From: JAJCYL01 sp963664285
GTDB lineage: Bacteria; Bacteroidota; Bacteroidia; Cytophagales; Cyclobacteriaceae
Reading direction: 5' to 3'
NCBI GenBank assembly: GCA_963664285.2
Contig: CAXXNX010000057.1
Span: forward strand, 1 to 64,000
Length of the DNA stretch: 64,000 nt
Part shown: in pieces, positions 53,222 to 63,862 of the stretch
Layout: each line of letters begins with the position of its first letter
Position numbering within the stretch: the stretch's first letter is position 1
Position numbers and translations under genes: made by a program
The notes under the pieces: model-generated
What the model was told of the DNA's origin: nothing
The model's database searches: none
What the model saw: the letters and a program-made list of their open reading frames with translations, nothing else

Positions 53222-55330
53222 TTATTTTTTGTTACCATTCGTATAAGTATCATTATCAATTTCATCTTTTTTCTTTTTAGCGGCTGATAAAATATGGTAT
53301 TTTATATCTGAAATGTCCTGATCAGATAATCGATCGCTAAATTTCGGCATCCCTTTTTCGAGAAATATTCCATCTCTTACGATTTCATGAAAAATCTGAA
53401 ATATTTCGACAGAAGAATAGGTCAGGTCGGGAATGTTACCACCATCATTAAATCGATGGCATGCATTACAAAATCGATTGTAAAGTGATTCTCCCCTGGT
53501 GATTTCATCCTCAGTTGCTTCAATTGGAATATCAATCAATCTCTTTGTTTCCTTGATTGGATAGGAAGGAATTTGCTCCTTTTTGCCAATGGCAAAGGTG
53601 TACAATGTACCTGGGTTAATTTGATCGGTGAACTTCCACCATAATCCAAAAAAACCTCCCCAGCCAACTGCTATCGAAATATATTGGATGTCATCTACCA
53701 TATATGTTATTGGGGAAGCGGTAATTCCTGTCTCAAGTCTGAAATCCCACACTTTTTCACCAGTTTTAGCATCATAAGCAACAAGTATACCTTCAGCCGT
53801 TCCCTGAAAGACTAAATCATCTGTAGTTAGTACGCCTGCATTCCATGAAGTAGCATGTTTAACACTCCATATCTCTTTTTGATTGATCGGATCCCAGGAA
53901 ATCAACCAGCCACCAGCATAGCGAAAATCTTTGTTATCAAAATCAACGCCCAAATTCATACTTCTACCATCATCATTAAATTGCCATTCTTTAGGTTGAT
54001 CATACATCAGGGCTTCTGAACGTGTAGGTATGTATACTAATCCTGTAGTTGGATTGAAAGCCATCGGTTGCCAGTTGTGTCCTCCACCAGGGCCGGGTAT
54101 AATCTGTGCATTAACTTCAGTATACCGGGCAAAATCAGTTTCTACTGGCCGTCCGGATTCTTGATCCACCTGTTTTGCCCAGTTTATATATGTGTATTTC
54201 TCTGATGAGATTAACGCCCCGTTGGTTCGGTCAATGACATAGAAAAAACCATTCTTAGGTGCTTGCATTAATACTTTTCTCATCCCGCCGTCTATCTGAA
54301 GATCCGCCAAAATTATTGGTTGCGTGGCAGTATAATCCCAGGCGTCGCCAGGTGTAGTTTGATAATGCCATACCAATTCACCATTATCTGGATTCAACGC
54401 AACAATAGATGATAGATAGAGGTTATCACCTCCTCCGGGGCTTCTGATTTCCCTGTTCCATGGTGATCCATTACCTACGCCGATGTATAACAATTTTAAC
54501 TCAGGATCATAAACTAGGGCATCCCAGACAGTCCCACCTCCACCATATTTCCACCATTCACCATTCCAGGTTTTAGCTGCTCTTTCCATTGCCTTTGATT
54601 CAAATGGTAAGGAAGGATTACCAGGGACAGTGTAAAAACGCCATTTCTCTTCTCCTGTTAACCAGTCATATGCTGTCACATATCCTCTGACTCCATATTC
54701 GGCTCCGCCATTGCCTATAACTACCTTCCCATCAAAGACTCTTGGCGCACCTGTAATAGTATAGGCCTTGGTTTGATCTACCGTCAGAACTTCCCATTTC
54801 ATTTCTCCTGACGCAGCATCAATGGCAATCAGTCTGCCATCTAAAGCACCCACGTAAATTAGACCTTTATATAATAATGCAACACCTCGATTCACTACAT
54901 CGCAACAAGCCTTTTCACCATATTCGCGGGGTACTTCCGGATCATATGTCCATATGAGTTCACCTTTTCTTGCATCTACTGCATATACCAAACTCCATGG
55001 TCCACTTAAATACATTATGCCGTCCACCACCAACGGAGTTGCCTCAATACCACGTGTAGTTCCAAGATTCAGGCTCCAAGCTAGTCCAAGATCGTCAATA
55101 TTATCTTTGGTAATCTGGTTTAAGGAACTGTACCGATCTTCTTTATAGTTTCTTCCATAAGACAGCCAATCTCCAGGTGTTTCATCTGCCTTCAATAGAC
55201 GATTTTCATCGACTTCACTGGTCACAGATTTCATGTGTTCAATTGTTCCCGGTTCAATACTTTGTTTGCAGCTCCCACTGATCAAAAAAGTACTGACTGC
55301 AAGGAAGTAGACTCTGGAACGAATATGCAT
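53222..55330 (-). CDS. PQQ-dependent dehydrogenase with C-terminal cytochrome c (quinohemoprotein)
   Basis: 702 aa from MHIRSRVYFLAVSTF; the lipobox is ISGSC. The beta-propeller repeats are clear (VDARKGELIWTYD, IDAASGEMKWEV, YDAKTGEKVWDF). CCDVVNRG carries the vicinal Cys pair seen in quinoprotein alcohol dehydrogenases. A C-terminal heme domain has CNACH and a later GMPKF Met ligand. It oxidises alcohols or similar substrates in the periplasm and passes electrons through heme. IS1380 copy 7 sits 12 bp upstream of the start and separates it from its native promoter. A leader in the IS end reads in frame into it (start 55423). Confidence 0.9.
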   Translation of the reverse strand: MHIRSRVYFLAVSTFLISGSCKQSIEPGTIEHMKSVTSEVDENRLLKADETPGDWLSYGRNYKEDRYSSLNQITKDNIDDLGLAWSLNLGTTRGIEATPLVVDGIMYLSGPWSLVYAVDARKGELIWTYDPEVPREYGEKACCDVVNRGVALLYKGLIYVGALDGRLIAIDAASGEMKWEVLTVDQTKAYTITGAPRVFDGKVVIGNGGAEYGVRGYVTAYDWLTGEEKWRFYTVPGNPSLPFESKAMERAAKTWNGEWWKYGGGGTVWDALVYDPELKLLYIGVGNGSPWNREIRSPGGGDNLYLSSIVALNPDNGELVWHYQTTPGDAWDYTATQPIILADLQIDGGMRKVLMQAPKNGFFYVIDRTNGALISSEKYTYINWAKQVDQESGRPVETDFARYTEVNAQIIPGPGGGHNWQPMAFNPTTGLVYIPTRSEALMYDQPKEWQFNDDGRSMNLGVDFDNKDFRYAGGWLISWDPINQKEIWSVKHATSWNAGVLTTDDLVFQGTAEGILVAYDAKTGEKVWDFRLETGITASPITYMVDDIQYISIAVGWGGFFGLWWKFTDQINPGTLYTFAIGKKEQIPSYPIKETKRLIDIPIEATEDEITRGESLYNRFCNACHRFNDGGNIPDLTYSSVEIFQIFHEIVRDGIFLEKGMPKFSDRLSDQDISDIKYHILSAAKKKKDEIDNDTYTNGNKK

Positions 55331-55345
55331 GGTATGGTTGTTTAA

Positions 55346-56966
55346 CCCGAAAAATTCATAGTAGACAATAAAAAACAGGCATAAATTGCTTATATTGAGA
55401 TAGTTAGACAACAAAATAAGCAATTAATTTATGCCTGAATATAAGGAAAAAGATACCGTATTTTATCGAGGAAAACAAGCTTTTAAATTTGATTTTTCAG
55501 CATCAGCGATTAGCTCAGACGGAGCGATATTGTTAAGTGAAAAAGTAGAGAGAAAGACTGGTCTATTAAAAAGCTTCGCCGCACTGATTCCTGACTATCG
55601 AAACCCCTTTTTTATCGAATACACTTATGAAGAAATGCTTCGCCAACGGGTGTTTTTAATGATGCAGGGCTATCAGGATTGCAATGACGAACAAAAACTC
55701 CGAGAGGATCCGGTGATCCGTAAAGTACTAGATAGCGGATTATGTTCCCAGCCTACTTTAAGTCGATTTGAAAACAAGGCCGATCGGAGTCTGATCTACC
55801 AGATGAGTCAATGGTTTGTAGACCGTTATGTAGAGGAGTTGAAAGAGAAGACTGGTCAAATCATCATTGATGTAGATGGTACCGATGACCCTACTCATGG
55901 ATCCCAACAACTCAGTTTGTATAATGGCTATTATGGACAGACTATGTACCATGAGTTGTTCTTTAAGGACGGGAACACCGGTCAGGTCATTTTACCAGTA
56001 CTACGTCCGGGCAATTGTCACTCCAACAAATGGTTTGTGGCCTTATTGAAAAGGATTGTCATTAAAATCAGAAAAAAACTGCCCTCAGTAAAGATCCTTA
56101 TTCGAGCGGATAGTGGCTTTTCAGGAGCATCTTTTTATCGGATAGCTAAGCAGTTTGACCTTCAATTTTGTTTAGGTATTAGTAGTAATGAAGTTTTAAA
56201 GACTTTTACCAAACAGACTATCATTGAAGTAAAAAAGGAATATGCTTCAAAAATCATCAAACATCAAGAGTTTGTTGGCCCGTTTACTTACCAGGCCAAA
56301 AGCTGGGATCGTTCTGAAAAGCTGTACGCCAAAGTGGAGTCTACCGGAAAAGGAATGAATGTCCGTTACTTTGTGAGCAACTTTGAAGCGATGACCGCTC
56401 AACAGATTTACTTTGATTTTTATGTCAAGCGAGGTGATGCCAGTGAAAATCGAATAAAGGAACTCAAAAACATGACTTATTCCGACCGGCTTTCCTGTCA
56501 TCGCTACTGGGCCAATTTCATGCGTTTAATCATCGCTACCCTCTGTTATGAAATGTTCCGGCAGATTAAATTATTAATTGCCAAAACAAAACACCACTTT
56601 GCTAAACGATGGCAAGTGGACAATATCCGGCTTTACCTGATGAAGGTTGGGGCGTGCCTGAAAGAAAGGAAAAGATCATTGACAATACAATTCTCAAGAG
56701 CCTTTAGATATCAATACCTGCTGGGCGATTTGCTTACGGTGAACTGACCGATCAGTTAAACAGTTTGGTTTAATCAAAAAAATGTTCTTCCATAAGAACA
56801 CAATAGAGCTTTGACTGAAAATTGAAAAATTCTAACAAAAAAACGCTCTAATGTCCTTTGAAATCCAGAAACCTGGTTGATCTTCAAATTAATACATACA
56901 CTCCAATCAAAAATAGTTAGCAACCCATTATTAATCCCAAAATTGGTGGCCTATGAATAATGCGGG
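55346..56966 (+). mobile_element. IS1380-family element, copy 7 (1,621 bp)
   Basis: TTAA at 55342-55345 and 56967-56970. Inserted in the upstream region of the PQQ dehydrogenase, transcribed away from it. Confidence 0.95.
55431..56747 (+). CDS. IS1380-family transposase, copy 7
   Basis: 438 aa, same protein as copies 1 and 2, with all catalytic residues. Potentially active. Confidence 0.95.
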   Translation: MPEYKEKDTVFYRGKQAFKFDFSASAISSDGAILLSEKVERKTGLLKSFAALIPDYRNPFFIEYTYEEMLRQRVFLMMQGYQDCNDEQKLREDPVIRKVLDSGLCSQPTLSRFENKADRSLIYQMSQWFVDRYVEELKEKTGQIIIDVDGTDDPTHGSQQLSLYNGYYGQTMYHELFFKDGNTGQVILPVLRPGNCHSNKWFVALLKRIVIKIRKKLPSVKILIRADSGFSGASFYRIAKQFDLQFCLGISSNEVLKTFTKQTIIEVKKEYASKIIKHQEFVGPFTYQAKSWDRSEKLYAKVESTGKGMNVRYFVSNFEAMTAQQIYFDFYVKRGDASENRIKELKNMTYSDRLSCHRYWANFMRLIIATLCYEMFRQIKLLIAKTKHHFAKRWQVDNIRLYLMKVGACLKERKRSLTIQFSRAFRYQYLLGDLLTVN

Positions 56967-57019
56967 TTAATGAATGGTAACGGACCAGATATGGCATGTG
57001 CCTCTGGTCGATTTAATTA

Positions 57020-59033
57020 GTGTCTCTAAGAAAACAGCGAGTTTTAGGTCGTATTAAAATATTGCTTAAAATGGAACAATGAAAAAATCACTCACCTTGC
57101 TGACTAATAAAGGGTGACTTTGCTTTTATTCATTGTTTTTGATGGTTTTTGATAAAAATAGCCGGGTTTTAGCCTGGCCAGGACGCACTTCTGCCAGTGC
57201 CTAATCCTTATTAAACAGCTAAAAGGTGATTAAGCTGCTTGTTTCTGGCAATTGGCTTGCTGCTGGGCGGCCAGACGGTCAGCCTGGAGTTTACGCCCGA
57301 TCTTGTGAAGGTTGTAGGCAGTAATGGCCAACCCGATGTAGCTATTGAAAGTTTTGCGGGTACGGTTCGGGCATCGGTCCAATCCCCGGTGTTCCAGCTC
57401 ATTAATGTTGGATTCGATAGCAGAATGCTTGTTTTTCAACCTTTTGAAGGCTGGCGCTGATTCGATGGCTTTTTCTTCTTTGTTTAACCTACCCTTTTTA
57501 GGCATGATCACTTCTGGGATGAAGGTTTGCAGAGTTGCTTTATCCTCTTTATCGGAAAACCCCTTGTCGGTGCTCAGGCTTTGGATGGGGTATTTCTCAG
57601 CGATACGCCGGGCAATTGATAGGGTAAGTTGGTTGTCGGTTTGTTTTTCAGCTATTTGCCAGTCTATGAGTAAATGGTATTGATCCGAAGTGATGGCCAG
57701 ATTCTTACCGATCTCCACATTGGGGTGCAGTTTGCCTTTTTTGATCATTTCGGCATAAGGTTGAAAGATGGAAAAGACTTTTTCGGCATGGGGAATGGTC
57801 TCTGCTCTGATCAACCGCCTGTCGAGCAACTCGATGTGCTTTTCCAACATCTCAAGATAATAGGTCAATGCCATCAGGGCTGCGAACTCCTCGATAGAGT
57901 TTCCCTGATGTTTTTCCAAATTTGGCCCACTTTCTTGCTCAAAGCACGGGCTTTAGTCAGATAGGAAGTGGCAGCCTGCTCTACCCGCTCCTCTTTGTTT
58001 TTTCCTCCAGCCGGTGGTCCTGCCCACGCTGCGCAAGCCTTTTGAGGGATCTGCGCCAATCCCCGGACTTACGCCAGCCAGTAAAATACCTTTTTGAGAC
58101 CAATAAATCAGCTACATCTATACACTTTCTGGCACTGTCCCATAGCAGGTTGTAGTCGGTAGGAAAGTGGGTGTCGGTTTCTACCACGAAACTATCGGTC
58201 TTGCAACGCAAGGCAACTTCCTCCCCTCCGGTTTTTCCTTTTTTTTTTAAACACCTGGTGACCTGCTGCTACGATTACATCATTGATGCCGATGAGCAGT
58301 TCATCGTCCAGCAAGGTCACATTGTCATAAATGTTCTGGTACTTATACTGTTTGCCCACAGAGTAGTCGGTAGGTAGCACCCCCATAATGCCCCGTACCA
58401 ACGTGTCGTAATTGGAGATATGGTGTACTCATCGTAAGAGATGTTCATGCACAGGCGCACCTGGGCCAATACGAAGACCTCCCACAGACTCATACCCTCA
58501 CGGCCCGTCTTTTTCTTTCCCTCAATGAGTTTGGAAGAAAGTAATTCAAAAATACGCTGGTTCCATTCAGGTTGGACATAGATATATTGAAGGGCGGCTG
58601 CCAGGGCAGCTAAGTGGCTTTTAGTTTTCACCGGAGCCTCTACTTGCTCGATGGGTGTGCATCTCAGGGTAAGTTGGGGCTGGAAGGATTTCCTCATGGT
58701 TTGTATTTATATCGGTTATATGCAATATAATGATTAATCCTGATAAACCAACCGAAAAAATCGTTTCTTTTCTACACTGAATGAACAAAAAAAGGACAGG
58801 GATTTTACTCCCCGACAGACCAAAAAGCCTGCGAATCTCAAAGTGAATTCTTTGGGGTTTTTGAATGGAAAACCTTCAAATGGCCAATTAACAGGCTACA
58901 ACGCAATGTTCTTGATAATATTTGTGAATCTGAAATTCTATGAATCAGATTCGAGAATAATTCAGCGCTGATTTGATGGAAAAATACGAATATGATGGAT
59001 AATCAGCATATTAGCCTGTTTTCATACAGACAC
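57020..59033 (-). mobile_element. ISNCY-like element (2,014 bp)
   Basis: Ends GTGTCTCTAAGAAAACAG (left) and the complement of GTGTCTGTATGAAAACAG (right), flanked by TAATTA (57014-57019 and 59034-59039). The transposase is broken. Its left terminus is shared with the MITE at 3800-3961. Confidence 0.85.
57230..58697 (-). pseudogene. ISNCY-type transposase, at least three frameshifts
   Basis: It starts MRKSFQPQLTLRCTPIEQVE and YVQPEWNQRIFELLSSKLIE with REGMSLWEVFVLAQVRLCMN, a start typical of ISNCY (IS1202/ISDol1-like) transposases. The frame changes near 58390, 58205 (beside a run of ten T's at 58238-58247) and again near 57920. The remaining core reads LDRRLIRAETIPHAEKVFSI, SLSTDKGFSDKEDKA and SAIESNINELEHRGLDRCPN with the DDE residues. 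Not translatable as one protein in this sequence. Confidence 0.8.
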
Positions 59034-59039
59034 TAATTA

Positions 59040-59402
59040 GTACTAAAATACAGTTTTTTGCACATCAGTTTCAAGTAACTCAGTAGTGGCATGTGCAATA
59101 TCATCTGTTGTATGCCGTGTTATTGTCCAATCTTTTGATTTAAGTTGTGTAATATCCTATTTTCACTAAGTCACATCTCTACGTCTGGGATACTATCATG
59201 ACGTCTAGAATCATTGGTATAGTGAGCCTTAACGAAAACGTAAACATCAAAGCTGTTACATACATTTATCTGTGAGTTCAAACAAATGGTACGATCAGCT
59301 TCTTTGATCCTTGATGCATGGGTGGTCCTACTTCTGGATTAGCGCTTCAAAAAGTTTTCAACTTAATTGGTTAACTTTAGAAATGATCAATTCCTGCACA
59401 TT
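59040..59402. other. intergenic region
   Basis: AT-rich, no gene recognised. It may hold the promoter of the molybdenum hydroxylase genes that follow. Confidence 0.35.
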
Positions 59403-59867
59403 ATGAAGACCAATTTTATTCTCAATGGGGAAAATGTGTCGGTGGAGGCACCAGCTGATGCCGCCCTGCTCTGGACCCTTCGTGAGCGTTTACAACTTAC
59501 AGGCACCAAGTTTGGCTGTGGTGTTTCAGCATGCGGTGCATGTACAGTGCATTTGGATGGGATGGCTATGCGCTCTTGCACTACCCCCCTCTTTCCGTGG
59601 TAGCTGGACGTAAGGTGACTACCATTGAAGGTCCTCACTGAAAACAACGATCATCCGTTACAAATGGCATTTCAGGAGGTGCAGGTACCACAGTGTGGAT
59701 ACTGCCAGTCTGGTCAGATCATGCAAGCAGCCTCGCTCCTCAATGCAAATCCAAACCCAACAGAGGAGCAAATCATTGCGCAGATGAATGGGATTTTGTG
59801 TCGATGTGGTACTTATACCAGGATAATGAAAGCAATCGAAAGAGTAGCAGAGGAGGGCCAGATGTGA
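59403..59867 (+). pseudogene. (2Fe-2S)-binding subunit of a molybdenum hydroxylase, two +1 frameshifts
   Basis: MKTNFILNGENVSVEAPADA begins the small subunit (IorA/CoxS type). Plant-type cluster ligands are in GCGVSACGACTVHLDG, and the second cluster in VQVPQCGYCQSGQIMQA and NGILCRCGTYTRI. An extra C in the run at 59584-59589 and another near 59633 break the middle; dropping both gives one 153-aa frame of normal length. It passes electrons from the molybdenum centre of the next gene. Stop and next ATG overlap (TGATG). Confidence 0.82.
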
Positions 59868-62020
59868 TGGGAAAGATTAATGGAGGTATTACCAGGCGTC
59901 AGTTCCTTGCCACAACAGGTGGAGCAACCATATTTGTTTCCGGATATTATTTACTGCCCATTACACGACAGGAAGATGAACATGCATATGACGGTAAAGA
60001 GCTGATAGAAAAAAAGTTGACGTTTGGGTGCGATTGATGTCCGACGATCGAGTGATTATCTATACACCTGCAGCCGAAATGGGACAGGGATCAATGACAT
60101 CAGTACCTGTGATATTGGCTGAAGAAATGGATGCCGACTGGAGTAAGGTGACCATCTTGAGCTGTCCGGTCGAAGCGGAAATTTATGGCGTCGGTTGGCG
60201 TCCCGGAGGGAGAAAAAACATGACCACTGCAGGCAGTCGAACTATTAGAAGTTTTTATCAGCCGATGAGAGAAGCCGGAGCGCAGATCAGAGGTGCCTTG
60301 CTTCAAAATGCGGCTGAAAAGTGGCAAGTGAGTATTCAGGAATTGACAACTCAACAAGGAATTGTGGTGCATGCGAAATCCAATCGCAAAATGAGTTTTG
60401 GCGAAATTGCCGAATTCGAGAATTTTGAAAGTCTACCGGATTTATCCACTGTTGAACTAAAAAATCCTAAAGATTTCAGACTCATAGGTAAGGTGATGCC
60501 GCGTTATGATATTCCTTCGAAAACCAATGGTACGGCTACTTACGGTATAGATGTCCAATTGCCTGGTATGATGTATGGATTTATCAACCGATCACCTGTA
60601 AATGGTTCGAAACCTGAGATTACCAATGAGGCACAAATAACGGCGATGGAGGAGGTGCAGGCCATAGTGAAACTCGATCATGGTGTCGGCGTGGTTGCAT
60701 CGTCTTTCGAATCCGGATTGAAAGCCAAACGTCAGATGCGAATTGATTGGAGCGACGCATCTGCAAATTCTCATAACAGTGCTGAAGACATGTCTGGATA
60801 TTCGCCGAAGGGTGCAACTGAAGAAATGCAGGAAGGAGATGTCAGCGGTGCGATGGGAATTGCCGATAAAATACATGAAGCCACATTTACTAATGCATAT
60901 GTATATCATGCACAAATGGAACCGCTCAATGCTGTTGTTTCCATTTCTTCAGATAGAAAAAACGCAGAGCTTTGGATTGGCTCCCAGGCACCAGACGGAG
61001 CAAAAGCGGCGGTGGCCAGAACCGTGGGAATTGACCAGAAAAATGTTAAGGTGAATCAGCTTTATCTGGGAGGCGGATTTGGACGCAGAACATTGCCGGG
61101 CTATGCTGCTGAATGTGCCGCCCTTGCGATGAGCGTTGATGTACCTGTAAAATTGATTTGGACACGTGAGAATGACGTGGGCTACGGCGCTTTTAGACCG
61201 CAGGTCAAGCAGTTTTTGAAAGCAGGAGTAGACAAGGACGGAAAAATCACAACATGGGATCATACATCGGTGGGCCCAGGAGGGGGATTGCTCGGAGGCA
61301 CGAGCGTGGCACATTACGACATTCCCAATCTACGATTTGCCAGGAAGAATATGGATCATGGTATTCGAACCAAGCATTGGCGAGCCGTGGGCCATAGTCC
61401 TAGTAAGTATGCCATTGAGACATTCATAGATCAGATAGCGCGGTTTCACAAAAAGGATCCATTTGTGTACAGACGGGAGATGATGCAGCAGAATCTAAGA
61501 GCGCGGAGGGTACTTGAGAAAGCTGCCGAGATATCTAATTGGGACAACAATCCAAAGGATGGTAAGGCAATGGGCATGGCTTTTGCCGATCGTGATTCAT
61601 TTACTTGCGGGGTAGCCCAAATATCCCTCAACCGGGATACGGGTGTGATTCGCGTACACAAATATTGGTGTGCCGTGGGCGGCGGCGGGTGTGGTAGTGC
61701 AGCCGGACAACGCTGTGGCACAGGTAGAAGGGGCTGTAACGATGGGCATTTCCAGTGTGTTAAAAGAGCAAATTGACTTCAAGGCCGGTGTGGTGGCGCA
61801 AACCAATTTCCACGATTATCCAATACTGCGAATGTCTGAAGCACCTAAATCAATTGAGGTGCTCTTTATTGACTCTGCACACGTTCCGGAAGGAGTAGGT
61901 GAAGCCGGACTTCCTGCGGTAGGTGGAGCCATCGCTTCGGCATTTGCTGCACTTACGGGTAAGTATCTCTATGACATGCCATTTACCCCTGAGCGTGTGT
62001 TAGGGCTGCTAAGAACCTGA
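59867..62020 (+). pseudogene. molybdopterin-binding large subunit (isoquinoline 1-oxidoreductase type), frameshifted
   Basis: The start MGKINGGITRRQFLATTGGA holds a twin-arginine motif, so the complex is exported folded. A missing A in the run at 60011-60017 separates it from WVRLMSDDRVIIYTPAAEMG. The large frame has QGSMTSVPVILAEEMDADWS, GGFGRRTLPGYAAECAALAM and HWRAVGHSPSKYAIE (cofactor contacts). A shift near 61680 then leads to GVVVQPDNAVAQVEGAV and the C-terminal VPEGVGEAGLPAVGGAIASA with the catalytic Glu. The family hydroxylates N-heterocycles or oxidises aldehydes with Mo-cytosine dinucleotide. All motifs are retained; only indels break it. Confidence 0.82.
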
Positions 62021-62227
62021 CCACCGTGTCTGACTAATTGACAGGATTGGCCAATGTGGGTGTGGGTACATCTCATGCCATGAAGTCATGGCATACAATG
62101 ACGAGTATAAAAATAGTAGCCAATTTCAGTGCTCAAATTTTTCAACTTACAATGAAGTTGAAACGGCCTACAATCCTTGAATTTACTATTATCGCGACTA
62201 TTATTTTTATACATTGTGTGTGCCGTT

Positions 62228-63862
62228 TTATCTTTTATTATTATAAATGTCGATATACTTTCTATCTAATTCTGGCGAGTCCTTGTATTTTATTCTCAAT
62301 TCTTTTAACTCCTTTTGCAATTTAGTAACTACAGATGCATAAGCGGGGTCGTTATATACATTTTTCATTTCTTGCAGGTCTTTTTTACGATCATATAACT
62401 CCCATTCGTCTATATCATAATAAAAGTGAACCAGCTTATACTCCTTTGTTACAATACCATAGTGTCGTTTGACCATATGAACTGCCGGGTATTCATAGTA
62501 ATGATAGTAAACAGATTCACGATTCCATTGTGCAGTATCACCTTTTAAAAGTGGAATCAAACTCTCCCCTTGCATGTCGTTTGGAATTTCAATTTTTGCC
62601 GCTTCCAAAAAGGTTTGAGCGAAATCCAGATTTTGAACCATCTCATCACTCGTTGTACCCGGTGTGATTTCATTTGGCCATCGAACCATCAATGGTGTTT
62701 TGAAAGACTCATCATATATAAATCGTTTATCAAACCAACCATGCTCTCCAAGGTAAAACCCCTGATCTGAAGTATATATTACAATCGTATTTTGAGCTAA
62801 TCCACTTTCATCAAGATAATCTAACACTCTACCTATATTATCATCTACCGAAGAGATACAACCAAGATAATCTTGCATATATCTTTGGTATTTCCATTTC
62901 ATTTTTTCTTCATCAGTCATTTTCGGCCAATTCGTTTTGAAGAAATTATTTATAGAATCTAAAACCGGTTCGTACTGTGCTTTTTGTTCCGCATTAGCAC
63001 GTCCATAAGGGCCATAAAAGCCATTTTCAGATTCTTTAACATTAGGAGTTACTGACCCCATTTCGGCCAATGTTTCTGGTTTTATTTTACTGTCATGGCT
63101 GTACATCATGTGATGCAATAAATTCATTTCTGCTGTTTTGGCTGCAGTACCTCTATTTTCATAATCATCAAAAAGAGATGCAGGTTCTGGAAATGTCTTC
63201 TTTGTAAACTCTTTGAACTTTTCAGGGCTTGGCCACCAAGGTCTATGAGGAGCTTTATGTAAATACATCATCATAAAAGGTTTCTCTTTATCTCTCTTTT
63301 GATCCAACCAATTGATTGTTAAATCAGTAATAATATCGGTCACATAACCTGTGATGGTTGTGTCTCCTTTTGTAGTGATAAACTTAGGATTGATATAAGA
63401 ACCCTGTCCAGGTAAAATCATAAAGTCATCAACACCTTTCGGATTATTACCAAAATGCAGTTTGCCATACATCGCAGTTGCATAACCTGCATTTTGAAAT
63501 AACTGGGGAAACGTAACTTGGGTAGTATCAAATGGCATCCTATTGTCAATTTTTCCATTGATGTGTGTGTGCTTTCCCGTGAGTATAGTAGCCCTCGATG
63601 GTGCACAAATTGAATTGGTGACACAAGCATTTGTAAACAATATCCCTTCGTCAGCAATTCGATCAATATTTGGTGTTTTTAGCAACTTATCCGAGTATGC
63701 ACTTATCGCCTGATAAGCATGATCATCAGCCATTATAAAAAGTATATTTGGTCTTTCCATTGACCTTTTCTGACTCGCTTCTTTAGGGTTTTCACAAGAA
63801 ACAAAGACAAAAATCAAGATCGAAATGGCTAGTAGGTTGCTAAGATTGATTTTTTTTAACAT
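62228..63862 (-). CDS. sulfatase (formylglycine-dependent, lipoprotein)
   Basis: 544 aa from MLKKINLSNLLAISILIFVF with lipobox VSC; a Met 10 codons upstream (63892) is possible. MERPNILFIMADDHAYQAIS has the metal-binding Asp pair. SICAPSRATILTG contains Cys86 in the C-x-P-x-R signature that must be oxidised to formylglycine. Other conserved parts are MYGKLHFG, TSDQGFYLGEHGWFDKRFIYDE and a C-terminal DUF4976-like domain (EYKLVHFYYDIDEWELYD). It removes sulfate from a polysaccharide or similar substrate at the cell surface. Intact. The activating enzyme at 32.5 kb is encoded in the same window but not adjacent. Confidence 0.9.
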   Translation of the reverse strand: MLKKINLSNLLAISILIFVFVSCENPKEASQKRSMERPNILFIMADDHAYQAISAYSDKLLKTPNIDRIADEGILFTNACVTNSICAPSRATILTGKHTHINGKIDNRMPFDTTQVTFPQLFQNAGYATAMYGKLHFGNNPKGVDDFMILPGQGSYINPKFITTKGDTTITGYVTDIITDLTINWLDQKRDKEKPFMMMYLHKAPHRPWWPSPEKFKEFTKKTFPEPASLFDDYENRGTAAKTAEMNLLHHMMYSHDSKIKPETLAEMGSVTPNVKESENGFYGPYGRANAEQKAQYEPVLDSINNFFKTNWPKMTDEEKMKWKYQRYMQDYLGCISSVDDNIGRVLDYLDESGLAQNTIVIYTSDQGFYLGEHGWFDKRFIYDESFKTPLMVRWPNEITPGTTSDEMVQNLDFAQTFLEAAKIEIPNDMQGESLIPLLKGDTAQWNRESVYYHYYEYPAVHMVKRHYGIVTKEYKLVHFYYDIDEWELYDRKKDLQEMKNVYNDPAYASVVTKLQKELKELRIKYKDSPELDRKYIDIYNNKR

